From positions 20,382 through 84,381 of the forward strand of contig CAJUIL010000015.1 of assembly GCA_910586225.1 (NCBI GenBank): a DNA stretch of 64,000 nt. Reading direction: 5' to 3'. The position numbers were made by a program, and so were the translations under genes. Positions 8,892 through 17,390 of this stretch are shown in pieces. Source of the DNA: an uncultured Eubacterium sp. (lineage in GTDB: Bacteria; Bacillota; Clostridia; Lachnospirales; Lachnospiraceae). Every line of letters starts with the position of its first letter. Within the stretch, counting starts at the first letter, position 1. The notes under the pieces were generated by a model. The model was not told the DNA's origin. It searched no databases and was given only the letters and a program-made list of their open reading frames with translations.

Positions 8892-9179
8892 ATGTCAGAT
8901 TTAAAACACGATGTGGTCGTAGAGCGTTGGGCTATGCTCATAAAGGAACGCATGGAAAGCGGCATGACCGTCAAGGAATGGTGTCATGACAGGAATATTA
9001 AAGAGTCCCAGTATTATTACTGACTGAGAATACTCCGCAGGAAGGTAGTGGAAAATACAGAACAGACTCCGCATATATCGCCTTTTGTTGAACTTTTAGC
9101 AAATATCTGTCAGGAGCAGTTTCCTGCGCCGGCCGCAGCGGTTATCAGAAAAGGAAATATTACCATAGAAGTAACCTAA
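8892..9179 (+). pseudogene. IS66 family accessory protein TnpA, broken by a stop codon
   Basis: The frame from the ATG at 8892 reads 'RWAMLIKERMESGMTVKEWCHDRNIKESQYYY', then TGA at 9021-9023. It continues in the same frame with 'LRILRRKV' and on to a TAA at 9177-9179. Members of this IS66 Orf1 family have 'QYYYWLR' here, so a tryptophan codon TGG has become TGA. A GAGGTG site precedes the start. The gene lies directly before the matching tnpB remnant. Confidence 0.8.
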
Positions 9180-9224
9180 TCTGCTTCGGCAGGTTTATCC
9201 AAAAAGTTATGGAGTTACTGGCCA

Positions 9225-9584
9225 ATGCTTGGTAATGTCAAACGATACAGCCGAATTTACCTGGCGTACGATTACACAGATCTGCGTTTTGGAATAGACG
9301 GCCTAGCCAGGGTTGTACAGGATCATTTTTAGCTGGATCCGTTTCAAAAAGGCTGCCTTTTTCTGTTCTGCGGCAGGCGGACAGACCGCATCAAAGGACT
9401 TTTGTGGGAAGTCGACGGCTTCGTGCTTGTTTATAAAAGACTCGAAGCGGGACGCTTTCAGTGGCCGAGAACGGCGTCAGAAGTCCGTGAGATCACACCG
9501 GAACAGTTCACATGGCTGATGCAGGGGCTTACCGTTGAGCAGAAAAGAAGAATCCAGGAAGTCACACCAGAGAGGATATGCTGA
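9225..9584 (+). pseudogene. IS66 family Orf2 protein TnpB, broken by a stop codon
   Basis: The frame from the ATG at 9225 reads 'YLAYDYTDLRFGIDGLA', has TAG at 9330-9332, and continues with 'LDPFQKGCLFLFCGRRTDRIKGLLWE', 'DGFVLVYKRLEAGRFQWPR' and 'ITPEQFTWLMQGL'. This is the whole IS66 Orf2 pattern with one internal stop. The large transposase gene (tnpC) that should follow is absent; sequence after 9584 shows no trace of it. Confidence 0.85.
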
Positions 9585-10260
9585 CAGGTTTTGTGCAAAA
9601 CATAGAAATTTTCTGCCTGTTTCCATTGGCGTTTTCCCATGTCTGTCCGGGTGAGAAAGCCGTACAGATTCGTCCTGTGCGGCTTTCAGAAACAGCTTTT
9701 CACATTTTTGCTATGAAATCTGAAAAATAATCCCATATCTTTGAAAGCGTCATTTGAAACATTATAGTCTATTGTCATTCTGACGAAGCCGGTCAAAAAA
9801 TTTTCAGCAAAAATAACCTGTTTCTGCTATAATTGTGATATGGAAACGACAATAAGGAACAAGTTACTTACAGTCGGTTTTGTCACATCCGAAAAATATT
9901 CATTAAAATAAGATTTCAGCCTGTCCAGGACAGAATTTTTCGTGTATAATAAGCGGTAGATACAAACCCATCCTCTTTCGTATGTTTTTTAGTTGATCGC
10001 TTAAATTATACTATGAAAAGATGGGGTTGTATTTTTATTTATGAAAAAGTTGTAAACTGGTGTTAATACATCGGACACACCCGAAAATGAATTTTTCATG
10101 AACTTTTTCGATAGCGCACATGATTCCACTATGCATTTTGACTTTAAGTTGCATATACCGCTTTCGAAAACCAGCCGTTTCACTCATCCAGCGTCCAGGC
10201 ATCCAAAAATGCAGCCCCATATCTAAACTGTTATAATTTTTCCCACCCACCTCCCGCACA
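9585..10260. other. Non-coding stretch after the IS66 remnant
   Basis: No supported gene. A GAAAGCCG...CGGCTTTC hairpin occurs at 9655-9687. An imperfect inverted repeat pairs ACAAACCCATC (9962-9972) with GATGGGGTTGT (10020-10030) and extends inward. It could be an insertion-sequence end or an old terminator. A TATAAT at 9945-9950 has no convincing -35. Confidence 0.45.
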
Positions 10261-10269
10261 AAAGCTATA

Positions 10270-10286
10270 TTCGTATTTTATACGAA
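10270..10286. promoter_or_regulatory. Inverted repeat just upstream of the rqcH promoter
   Basis: TTCGTAT-TTT-ATACGAA is a perfect 7-base inverted repeat ending 5 bases before the -35 hexamer. A possible operator; the regulator is unknown. Confidence 0.35.
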
Positions 10287-10291
10287 AAAAC

Positions 10292-10320
10292 TTGCAGTAT
10301 GGAAGCATTTACGTTACAAT
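10292..10320 (+). promoter_or_regulatory. Sigma-A-type promoter of rqcH
   Basis: TTGCAG (10292-10297), a 17-base spacer and TACAAT (10315-10320). The inferred start leaves a leader of only about 16 bases before the ATG at 10343. Confidence 0.65.
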
Positions 10321-10342
10321 GCCGTAGAAGGGAGTGATCAAC

Positions 10343-12088
10343 ATGGCTTTTGATGGGATCGTAATCGCGAATTTAGTTACGGAGTTAAACAACACGGTAC
10401 TAAATGCGCGTATCAATAAAATTGCACAGCCGGAAAAGGATGCGCTGCTATTGACGCTGAAAGGCAGCTTTGGGCAGAAGCGGTTGTTTTTATCCGCAAG
10501 CGCGTCCCTGCCGCTGATCTATCTGACCGATACGAACAAACCAAGCCCGATGACTGCGCCAAATTTTTGTATGCTGCTGCGTAAGCATATCGCAAACGGA
10601 AGGCTTGTAAGGATCTGGCAGCCGGATATGGAGCGTATTATTCATTTTGAGATCGAGCATTTGGATGATCTGGGTGACCTGCGGAAAAAAACATTGACGA
10701 TGGAGCTGATGGGAAAGCACAGTAATCTGATCTTTACCGATGAAACTGGCCGGATCATTGACAGCATCAAGCACGTTTCTGCGCAGGTCAGCTCTGTACG
10801 TGAAGTGCTGCCGGGCCGGGATTATTTTATTCCGACACAGGGAAAGGAAAACCCGCTTTTCGCCGATGAAGCGCAGTTTGAACAGCTTGTGCTGGCCAAA
10901 CCGCTGACAGCGGCAAAGGCTATCTATACGGTATATACGGGCATCAGTCCATGCGTAGCCAATGAAATCTGCTGCCGGGCCGGCATTGACGGCGATGCGG
11001 TGCTTGCTGGGCTGACGCAGGAGGAAAAAACACATCTGGCGCACCATTTTTTATGGATGATGCAGGATATCCAAGAGGAACGGTTTACGCCGAATATCGT
11101 ACGCAAGGACGGACAGCCGTTTGAATTTTCTTCGGTACAGCTGACACAGTACGGCCATCTGCAGTATGAGGATGTTGCATCTGTCTCCGCGCTGCTGGAG
11201 CATTTTTATGCCGCGCGGGATCTGTATACGAGAATACGGCAAAAGTCTGTAGACCTTCGGAAAATTGTGGCAACCGCGCTGGAGCGCAATCATAAAAAAT
11301 ACCAGCTCCAGCTCAAGCAGCTAAAGGATACGGAAAAACGGGAAAAATACAAGGTTTACGGAGAATTGCTCAATACGTACGGCTATCATCTTAAAGAAGG
11401 CGCAAAAAGCTTGGAGGCGCTGAATTATTATACGAACGAGATGATCACGATCCCTTTGGATGCGCAGCTTTCCGCGATGGAAAATGCCAAGAAATATTTC
11501 GAAAGATATCAAAAATTAAAACGTACCTACGAAGCGCTGACCGCGTTGACAGTAGAGACAAAAGCGGAGATCGCGCATTTGGAGTCGATCGCGGCTTCTT
11601 TGGATATTGCGCAAAATGAGGACGATCTGGTGCAGATCAAGCAGGAGCTTGTGGAATACGGCTATATTCGGCGCAAAGGTCATGAGAAAAAGCAAAAGAT
11701 CAAAAGCCGCCCGTTCCATTACCGTTCTTCAGACGGATTTGATATTTATATTGGAAAAAACAACTACCAAAACGAGGAGCTGACGTTCAAATTTGCAAAC
11801 GGCGGGGACTGGTGGTTTCATGCAAAAAAGATGCCAGGCTCCCATGTGATCGTAAAGGCGGAGGGCAGGGAGCTGCCGGATCGTACGTTTGAAGAAGCTG
11901 CGATGCTGGCGGGATATTATTCCCAAGGCAGGGATGCAAAAAAGCTGGAGATTGATTATCTGCAGCGCAAAAACGTTAAGAAGCCAAACGGCTCGGCGCC
12001 GGGTTTTGTTGTTTATTATACCAATTACTCCATGGCTGTCTGTCCGGATATTTCGGGGATCGAGCAGGTGGTAGACGAATCCTTGTAA
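10343..12088 (+). CDS. rqcH: Ribosome quality-control protein RqcH (NFACT/FbpA family)
   Basis: RqcH binds 50S subunits blocked by peptidyl-tRNA and directs addition of C-terminal alanine tails that mark the chain for degradation. The 581-residue product starts with the typical 'MAFDGIVIANLV-EL'. It has a long NFACT-N/coiled-coil region and a C-terminal NFACT-R domain with 'GGDWWFHAKKMPGSHVIVK' near residues 487-505. Older annotation calls the family fibronectin-binding. AAGGGAG precedes the ATG at 10343; an in-frame GTG nine bases earlier is part of that ribosome site. The gene has its own promoter. Its stop codon TAA lies inside the first bases of repeat copy C. Confidence 0.93.
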   Translation: MAFDGIVIANLVTELNNTVLNARINKIAQPEKDALLLTLKGSFGQKRLFLSASASLPLIYLTDTNKPSPMTAPNFCMLLRKHIANGRLVRIWQPDMERIIHFEIEHLDDLGDLRKKTLTMELMGKHSNLIFTDETGRIIDSIKHVSAQVSSVREVLPGRDYFIPTQGKENPLFADEAQFEQLVLAKPLTAAKAIYTVYTGISPCVANEICCRAGIDGDAVLAGLTQEEKTHLAHHFLWMMQDIQEERFTPNIVRKDGQPFEFSSVQLTQYGHLQYEDVASVSALLEHFYAARDLYTRIRQKSVDLRKIVATALERNHKKYQLQLKQLKDTEKREKYKVYGELLNTYGYHLKEGAKSLEALNYYTNEMITIPLDAQLSAMENAKKYFERYQKLKRTYEALTALTVETKAEIAHLESIAASLDIAQNEDDLVQIKQELVEYGYIRRKGHEKKQKIKSRPFHYRSSDGFDIYIGKNNYQNEELTFKFANGGDWWFHAKKMPGSHVIVKAEGRELPDRTFEEAAMLAGYYSQGRDAKKLEIDYLQRKNVKKPNGSAPGFVVYYTNYSMAVCPDISGIEQVVDESL

Positions 12089-12219
12089 CAGGTCAGACAA
12101 GCTGACCTGTTACCTGCAAAAATCCATTGAAAATCGCTTCGCGATGGGATTTTTGCACTCCTGAATCATGTTGTTACGGTCTTTGCAGCAGAATGCAAAG
12201 ACCTGCCTGAACTGTTACG
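12085..12219 (-). repeat. Dispersed repeat family, copy C (MITE-like, three hairpins)
   Basis: The element begins GTAACAGGTCAG and ends CTGAACTGTTACG, so it has imperfect inverted ends. Inside are three stems: GTAACAGGTCAG with CTGACCTGTTAC (12085-12113); GCAAAAATCC with GGATTTTTGC around ATCGC-TTC-GCGAT (12116-12156); and GGTCTTTGCA with TGCAAAGACC (12179-12203). It matches the copy at 42443-42575 almost base for base. The first stem may also serve as an rqcH terminator. Confidence 0.85.
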
Positions 12220-12258
12220 AATAATTATAAACATTTTGCAAAATTTTCCAAGAAAAAA

Positions 12259-12287
12259 TTGACTAATACCGCCTAAATGTCTATAAT
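12259..12287 (+). promoter_or_regulatory. Sigma-A promoter of the yicC-remA-rpoZ genes
   Basis: TTGACT (12259-12264), a 17-base spacer and TATAAT (12282-12287), about 40 bases before the yicC ATG. Confidence 0.8.
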
Positions 12288-12328
12288 AAGTATATCTATG
12301 CAAATCCCGATTGGAGGGAACTATAATT

Positions 12329-13207
12329 ATGATCAAGAGCATGACCGGGTTTGGCAGGTTCGAGGCTGTCAAGGACAAGATGAAAATTGCAGTAGAAATG
12401 CGGGCTGTCAACCATAGATATCTGGATATCAGCGTCAGGATACCAAAAAAGCTTAGTAATTTTGAAAGCACAATACGCACGATCTTAAAAGAATATATTC
12501 AAAGAGGAAAGGTCGATGTATTTGTATCCTACGAGGATTTTTCTGAGACGGAAAGCGCCCTTTGCTATAATGAAGCGCTGGCGGGAGAATATTTAAAGCA
12601 TCTGCGCCGTATGGCGGAAACGTTTCAGATCCGGGATGATATTACTGTCAGTACATTGGCTAGGTTTCCTGATATTTTTACAATGCAGGAGCAGGAAGCT
12701 GACGAGACAGAGCTGAAAGAGGTTCTGGAGGAAGCGGTACGCGGCGCGGCAGAGCTGTTTGTCGATTCGCGGATGAAGGAAGGGGACAATCTAAAGCAGG
12801 ATCTAGTGGGAAAGCTGGATGAGATGCTTAAGGATGTGCAGTTTATCGAGAAACATTCCCCGCAGATCATCGAGCAGTACCACGAAAAGCTGCGGACAAA
12901 GGTAAAGGAGCTGCTAGGCGATAAGCAGCTGGACGACAGCCGGATCGCCGCGGAGGTTACGATCTACGCGGATAAAGTCTGTGTGGATGAGGAGATCGTC
13001 CGCCTGCGCAGCCATATCGAAGCAGTTAAAAAGGAGCTGCTGACCGGAGGAAGCATCGGCAGAAAGCTGGATTTTATTGCACAGGAGATGAACCGCGAGG
13101 CGAATACGATTTTGTCAAAGACAAGCGACTTGGCTGTTTCGGATACCGGAATTGAGTTAAAAACTTCCATAGAAAAAGTGCGCGAGCAGATTCAAAATAT
13201 AGAATAA
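12329..13207 (+). CDS. yicC: YicC/YloC family endoribonuclease
   Basis: The 292-residue product starts 'MIKSMTGFGR', continues 'NHRYLDISVRIPKKLSNFE' and near the C-terminus has 'KLDFIAQEMNREANTILSKTSD'. These are the N- and C-terminal signatures of the YicC family, cytoplasmic proteins with RNase activity that affect RNA turnover and stationary-phase behaviour. GGAGGG (12313 on) precedes the ATG at 12329; a TTG at 12311 is part of that site. It is followed at 10 bases by remA, the usual Firmicutes order. Confidence 0.92.
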   Translation: MIKSMTGFGRFEAVKDKMKIAVEMRAVNHRYLDISVRIPKKLSNFESTIRTILKEYIQRGKVDVFVSYEDFSETESALCYNEALAGEYLKHLRRMAETFQIRDDITVSTLARFPDIFTMQEQEADETELKEVLEEAVRGAAELFVDSRMKEGDNLKQDLVGKLDEMLKDVQFIEKHSPQIIEQYHEKLRTKVKELLGDKQLDDSRIAAEVTIYADKVCVDEEIVRLRSHIEAVKKELLTGGSIGRKLDFIAQEMNREANTILSKTSDLAVSDTGIELKTSIEKVREQIQNIE

Positions 13208-13217
13208 GGATGATGCA

Positions 13218-13466
13218 ATGGCAAAGCTAATGAATATCGGGTTTGGAAACGTCGTAAATACGAGTAAGATCTTATGCATTATCACTCCGGATTCGGCGCC
13301 CGCAAAGCGTCAGATCCAACGGGCAAAGGAAGAAAACCGCCTGATCGACGCTACGCAGGGCCGCCGCACAAGAGCTGTGATCTTTACGGACGACCAAAGG
13401 CTGATCATATCCGCCCTGCAGCCGGATACGCTTGCCGGGCGATTTGGGAATGAAGAGCAGTTTTGA
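13218..13466 (+). CDS. remA: Extracellular matrix regulator RemA (DUF370)
   Basis: The 82-residue product matches RemA across its length: 'MNIGFGNVVNTSKILCIITPDSAPAKR', then 'IDATQGRRTRAVIFTD' and 'ALQPDTLAGRF' (given in parts). In Bacillus RemA forms ring-shaped oligomers that bind DNA and activate matrix and osmoprotection genes. Here it lies between yicC and rpoZ. Its stop TGA directly abuts the AAAGGAGA ribosome site of rpoZ. The guanylate kinase gene normally found after remA is absent. Confidence 0.92.
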   Translation: MAKLMNIGFGNVVNTSKILCIITPDSAPAKRQIQRAKEENRLIDATQGRRTRAVIFTDDQRLIISALQPDTLAGRFGNEEQF

Positions 13467-13482
13467 AAGGAGACTATGGATT

Positions 13483-13764
13483 ATGATACATCCATCTTAT
13501 GTGGAATTGATGCAGGTAGTTAACAGCGACCAGACGGAAATCGGTGAGGAGCCGGTGATCAACAGCCGTTATTCGATTGTGATCGCGACGGCTAAGCGCG
13601 CAAGGCAGATTATTGGCGGAGATGAGCCGATGGTTGCGAGAGCTGCTGGCAGAAAGCCTTTGTCTGTTGCCGTACAGGAGTTGTATGAGGGAAAGGTAAA
13701 AATTGTCGGAGAAGAGGACGTGACGGAGGAAGCGGCGCAGGAGCAAGTGGAAGCAGAGGTGTAA
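13483..13764 (+). CDS. rpoZ: RNA polymerase omega subunit
   Basis: A 93-residue small subunit that helps assemble core RNA polymerase. It shows 'NSRYSIVIATAKRARQI' and 'KPLSVAVQELYEGKV', the conserved beta-prime-contacting part, and ends in an acidic tail. The ATG at 13483 follows AAAGGAGA at a normal distance. An upstream in-frame ATG at 13432 would lie inside remA. It is followed by a strong terminator. Confidence 0.92.
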   Translation: MIHPSYVELMQVVNSDQTEIGEEPVINSRYSIVIATAKRARQIIGGDEPMVARAAGRKPLSVAVQELYEGKVKIVGEEDVTEEAAQEQVEAEV

Positions 13765-13799
13765 CAAAAACATTGCTTTTGACGGACGTCTGAGCAGAG

Positions 13800-13826
13800 G
13801 GTTGTGCTTACCGCACAACCTTTTTT
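13800..13826 (+). terminator. Rho-independent terminator after rpoZ
   Basis: GGTTGTGC (13800-13807) pairs with GCACAACC (13813-13820), followed by six T. It sits only 19 bases before the rimO start, so read-through may feed rimO, since no separate rimO promoter is obvious. Confidence 0.85.
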
Positions 13827-13844
13827 ATAAGGAGAAGGGGTTTT

Positions 13845-15191
13845 ATGGAAGTAACAGAGTCATGCAGCATTTGTTTCATTTCGCTTGGATGCGATAAAAA
13901 TCTGGTCGATTCTGAGTTTATGATCGGAATGCTGCAGGAGCATGGATGGACCATTACAAATGAAGAAGCACAGGCGGACGCGATCGTGATCAATACCTGT
14001 TGTTTTATTCACGATGCCAAGGAGGAGAGCGTCAATACGATCTTGGAAATGGCGGAATATAAAAAATCCGGGCGCTGTCGGGCGCTGCTTGTAGCAGGAT
14101 GTCTCGCGCAGCGTTATCAAAAGGAGATCCGGGAGGAGATTCCGGAGGTTGACGCGGTGCTTGGTACTAATTCTTACGACGAGGTAGTAAATGCGCTGCA
14201 GGCCGCGCTTGCGGGAGAGACGTATGAAAAATTCGGTACGCTGACAGGGCTTGCGGGACTGCATACAAAGCGGAGCCTGACAACCGGAGGGCATTACGCG
14301 TATTTAAAGATTGCGGAAGGGTGCGATAAGCGCTGTACGTACTGCATTATCCCGTCTATCCGGGGAAACTATCGCAGCGTACCGCTGGAGGAGCTGTGCA
14401 GACAGGCGCAGGAGCTTGCGGACGCGGGCGTAAAGGAGCTGATATTAGTCGCGCAGGAGACGACGCGCTATGGCGTGGATCTGTACGGGGAAAAGTCGCT
14501 GGCACGTCTGCTGGACGCGTTAAACGAGATACGGGGGATTCGTTGGATCCGTATCCTGTACTGCTATCCGGAAGAAATCGACGATACGCTGATCGACGCG
14601 TTCAAGCGCAATGAAAAGGTGTGCCATTATCTGGATATGCCGATCCAGCACGCAAGCGATGAGATCTTACGCCGGATGGGACGGCGCACGAGCAATCAAC
14701 AGATCCGGGATATTGTCGCAAGGCTGCGCCGGGAAATTCCGGATATCTGCCTTCGGACAACCGTGATCTGCGGTTTTCCGGGAGAAACACAGGCACAGCA
14801 TGAGGAGCTGATGGTGTTTTTAAATGAAATGGAATTTGAACGTCTGGGCGCGTTTCCATATTCACCGGAGGAGGGGACTGCAGCGGCGCAGTTTCCGGAT
14901 CAGATCGATGAGGAGACAAAGCTGACTTGGCGCGACGAGGTAATGGAGCTGGAGCAGGAAATTATTTTCGATCAGACAGAGGATATGGAAGGCCGTTTGG
15001 TGTGGGCCTTCGTAGAAGGATATCTGTCGGAGGAGGCGGTATATATCGCAAGGACTTACCGGGATGCGCCGGATGTGGACGGTTATGTGTTTATAGCTGG
15101 CACAGACGCGCAGCTTATGACAGGGGACTTTGTGAAGGTACGTATTACCGGGGCGCTGGATTATGATCTGACAGCGGAGCTCGTTCCGTAA
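13845..15191 (+). CDS. rimO: Ribosomal protein S12 methylthiotransferase RimO
   Basis: A radical SAM enzyme that adds a methylthio group to the conserved aspartate of ribosomal protein S12. The 448 residues contain the N-terminal UPF0004 cysteines ('SLGCDKN', 'NTCCFI', 'AGCLAQRY'). The radical SAM motif 'CDKRCTYC' has Cys near residues 160, 164 and 167. The 'IPSIRGNYRSVP' segment is typical of RimO, and a C-terminal TRAM domain follows. AAGGAG precedes the ATG. It heads the run rimO-pgsA-pncC-rsmD-coaD with short gaps. Confidence 0.95.
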   Translation: MEVTESCSICFISLGCDKNLVDSEFMIGMLQEHGWTITNEEAQADAIVINTCCFIHDAKEESVNTILEMAEYKKSGRCRALLVAGCLAQRYQKEIREEIPEVDAVLGTNSYDEVVNALQAALAGETYEKFGTLTGLAGLHTKRSLTTGGHYAYLKIAEGCDKRCTYCIIPSIRGNYRSVPLEELCRQAQELADAGVKELILVAQETTRYGVDLYGEKSLARLLDALNEIRGIRWIRILYCYPEEIDDTLIDAFKRNEKVCHYLDMPIQHASDEILRRMGRRTSNQQIRDIVARLRREIPDICLRTTVICGFPGETQAQHEELMVFLNEMEFERLGAFPYSPEEGTAAAQFPDQIDEETKLTWRDEVMELEQEIIFDQTEDMEGRLVWAFVEGYLSEEAVYIARTYRDAPDVDGYVFIAGTDAQLMTGDFVKVRITGALDYDLTAELVP

Positions 15192-15210
15192 AAGGGGAAA
15201 GGAGAAAAAT

Positions 15211-15753
15211 ATGAATCTGCCGAATAAACTTACGATGCTGCGTGTGCTGCTGATTCCGTTTTTTGTAGTTTTTCTGCTGGCGCCGGTTTTCGGAAACAGC
15301 GGAAAATACATTGCGGCAGCTATTTTTATCATAGCGAGCCTGACCGACCTGTTTGACGGAAAAATCGCACGAAAGTATAATTTAGTGACAAATTTTGGCA
15401 AATTTATGGACCCGCTTGCAGATAAACTGTTGGTATGTTCCGCGTTGATCTGTTTGGTTGATATGAAAAAGCTGGCGTCCTGGATTGCTATTATTATAAT
15501 TGCGAGAGAATTTATTATCAGCGGCTTTCGTCTGATCGCGGCGGAGCATCAGATTGTCATTGCCGCGAGCTATTGGGGAAAATTTAAAACAACATTTCAG
15601 ATGCTTATGATCATCGTTCTGATCCTGGATTCAAAGCAGCCGTCGCTTCAGATGCTTGGTTCGGCGCTGACTTGGCTTTCACTAGCGCTTACGGTTATTT
15701 CGCTTGTGGATTATTTATATAAAAACCAAAATGTGATACAGGAGCAGAATTAG
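15211..15753 (+). CDS. pgsA: CDP-diacylglycerol--glycerol-3-phosphate 3-phosphatidyltransferase
   Basis: Catalyses the committed step of phosphatidylglycerol synthesis in the membrane. The 180-residue protein has several hydrophobic helices and the CDP-alcohol phosphotransferase signature DG-x2-AR-x8-G-x3-D-x3-D around residues 50-73 ('DGKIAR', 'GKFMDPLAD'). AAAGGAGA precedes the ATG. It follows rimO by 19 bases and precedes the PncC gene, the common clostridial order. Confidence 0.95.
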   Translation: MNLPNKLTMLRVLLIPFFVVFLLAPVFGNSGKYIAAAIFIIASLTDLFDGKIARKYNLVTNFGKFMDPLADKLLVCSALICLVDMKKLASWIAIIIIAREFIISGFRLIAAEHQIVIAASYWGKFKTTFQMLMIIVLILDSKQPSLQMLGSALTWLSLALTVISLVDYLYKNQNVIQEQN

Positions 15754-15788
15754 ATCAAAAAAATGGTGTCCTGCAGGAAAGGGGAATT

Positions 15789-16298
15789 ATGCAACAGGCA
15801 TACGAAAAAGAATATGCACTTGAGAAGCGTGTTGTGGATCTGCTAAAGCAGCGCGGATTTACGGCTACGACGACGGAATCTTGTACCGGGGGCCTGCTGG
15901 CTGGACGGCTGTTAAATGTGCCAGGCGCTTCAGGCATCTACAAAGAAGGCTATATTACGTATTCCAATGAGGCCAAGGAAAAGCTGCTTAAGGTGGCGCA
16001 CGAGACACTGGAGACTTACGGCGCGGTCAGTGAACAGACTGCTCTGGAAATGGCGCAGGGGGCAGCGAAGCAGGCGGGGGCGCAGGCGGCGCTGGCAACG
16101 ACCGGGATTGCCGGGCCGGATGGCGGAACGCCGCAAAAGCCAGTTGGACTCGTCTATATCGGCTGTTATGTAAACGGAGTCACTGTCATAGAGGAGCATT
16201 GCTTTGCGGGGGAACGCGCGCAGGTACGCGCCCTTGCGGTGGAAGCGGCGCTGTCCCTGCTGGAGCGGACGCTTCTTGGAACCGCAGAAGCGGAATAA
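15789..16298 (+). CDS. pncC: Nicotinamide-nucleotide amidohydrolase PncC (CinA C-terminal type)
   Basis: Deamidates nicotinamide mononucleotide in pyridine-nucleotide recycling. The 169-residue protein is only the CinA C-terminal domain: 'TTESCTGGLLAGRL', 'YITYSNEAKEKLL', 'GIAGPDGGTPQKPVGLVYIG'. The N-terminal molybdopterin-like CofR domain found in full CinA is absent, which is a known stand-alone form. GGAAAGGGG precedes the ATG. Confidence 0.92.
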   Translation: MQQAYEKEYALEKRVVDLLKQRGFTATTTESCTGGLLAGRLLNVPGASGIYKEGYITYSNEAKEKLLKVAHETLETYGAVSEQTALEMAQGAAKQAGAQAALATTGIAGPDGGTPQKPVGLVYIGCYVNGVTVIEEHCFAGERAQVRALAVEAALSLLERTLLGTAEAE

Positions 16299-16319
16299 AA
16301 TAAAATCAGGAGATAACTT

Positions 16320-16880
16320 ATGAGAATCATTGCCGGAACTGTGAGGAGCCTGCCGTTAAAATCCATAGAGGGAAGGGATACAAGGCCGACGACTGACCGC
16401 ATCAAAGAAACGCTGTTCAATATTTTGCAAACTGGCATCGAAGGCTGCAGCTTTTTAGACCTGTTTGCCGGGAGCGGGCAGATCGGGCTGGAGGCGTTAA
16501 GCCGGGGCGCTGATCGTGCGGTATTTGTGGAAAACAATAAAAAAGCCTGCGCGTGCATTATGGATAATATCCGCTTTACCCGCTTTGAGGAACGTTCCAA
16601 ACTGCTTGCGATGGAAGCTGTAAGCGCGCTGCGCACGCTGGAAGGAAAGGAAACGTTTGATTATATTTTTCTGGATCCGCCCTATGCGTCTGGTATGGAA
16701 AGAGACGTTCTTGTCTATCTGGCGTCGTCGTCCTTACTGAAGGAGGATGCGGTGATTATTATTGAAGCGGCTGCGGATACGGATGTTTCTTATGTTGCGC
16801 AGCTTGGATTTACGATGGAAAGGGAAAAAAAGTACAAAACGAATAAGCACATTTTTGTGTCAAAAGGGGATAAAACATGA
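16320..16880 (+). CDS. rsmD: 16S rRNA (guanine-966-N2)-methyltransferase RsmD
   Basis: Methylates G966 of 16S rRNA in the 30S subunit. The 186-residue Rossmann methyltransferase begins 'MRIIAGTVRSLPLKS'. It has the SAM loop 'FLDLFAGSGQIGLEALSRGA' (motif I: DLFAGSGQIG) and the catalytic 'LDPPYASG' motif. AGGAGA precedes the ATG. Its stop overlaps the coaD start by four bases (ATGA), so the two are translationally coupled. Confidence 0.95.
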   Translation: MRIIAGTVRSLPLKSIEGRDTRPTTDRIKETLFNILQTGIEGCSFLDLFAGSGQIGLEALSRGADRAVFVENNKKACACIMDNIRFTRFEERSKLLAMEAVSALRTLEGKETFDYIFLDPPYASGMERDVLVYLASSSLLKEDAVIIIEAAADTDVSYVAQLGFTMEREKKYKTNKHIFVSKGDKT

Positions 16881-17371
16881 AAAGAGCTATTTATCCGGGC
16901 AGCTTTGACCCGGTAACACTGGGCCATCTGGACGTGATCGCGCGTGCGTCCAGGCTGGTTGACGAGCTTGTTGTCGGCGTGCTGAACAACAGTGCAAAAA
17001 ATGCATTGTTTTCCGCGCAGGAACGTGTTAATATGTTAAAAGAACTGACTTCACAATTTACGAATGTAAAAGTGGATGCATTTGACGGGCTTTTGGTTGA
17101 TTATGCCAAACGCACGAATGCAGCAATGATCGTCCGGGGACTGCGCGCGGTTACAGATTTTGAGTACGAGCTTCAGATTGCGCAGACCAATCATGAAATA
17201 TACGCGGATATAGAAACCATATTCCTGACAACGCGTTTGGAATACGCTTATTTAAGCTCTACGATCGTAAAAGAGGTCGCATCTTACGGAGGAGATATCT
17301 CACGCTTTGTACCGCCGCAGATTGTCGGACAGGTGTATGCGAAATACGGGATCGAGGGTTTTGAGAAATAG
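16877..17371 (+). CDS. coaD: Phosphopantetheine adenylyltransferase
   Basis: Transfers AMP to 4'-phosphopantetheine, the penultimate step of coenzyme A synthesis. The 164 residues are full length: 'YPGSFDPVTLGHLDVI' carries the nucleotidyl-transfer T/H-x-G-H motif, 'RGLRAVTDFEYELQIA' the substrate-binding part, and 'YLSSTIVKEVASYGGD' the second ATP motif. It overlaps rsmD by four bases. Confidence 0.96.
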   Translation: MKRAIYPGSFDPVTLGHLDVIARASRLVDELVVGVLNNSAKNALFSAQERVNMLKELTSQFTNVKVDAFDGLLVDYAKRTNAAMIVRGLRAVTDFEYELQIAQTNHEIYADIETIFLTTRLEYAYLSSTIVKEVASYGGDISRFVPPQIVGQVYAKYGIEGFEK

Positions 17372-17390
17372 AAGATAAGGAGCATTGCGT

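Noticed and set aside
7652..9584. Recoding of TAG and TGA as sense codons
   Set aside because: Three transposase remnants have in-frame stops, but all intact genes in the window use TAA, TAG and TGA as normal ends. Decay is simpler.
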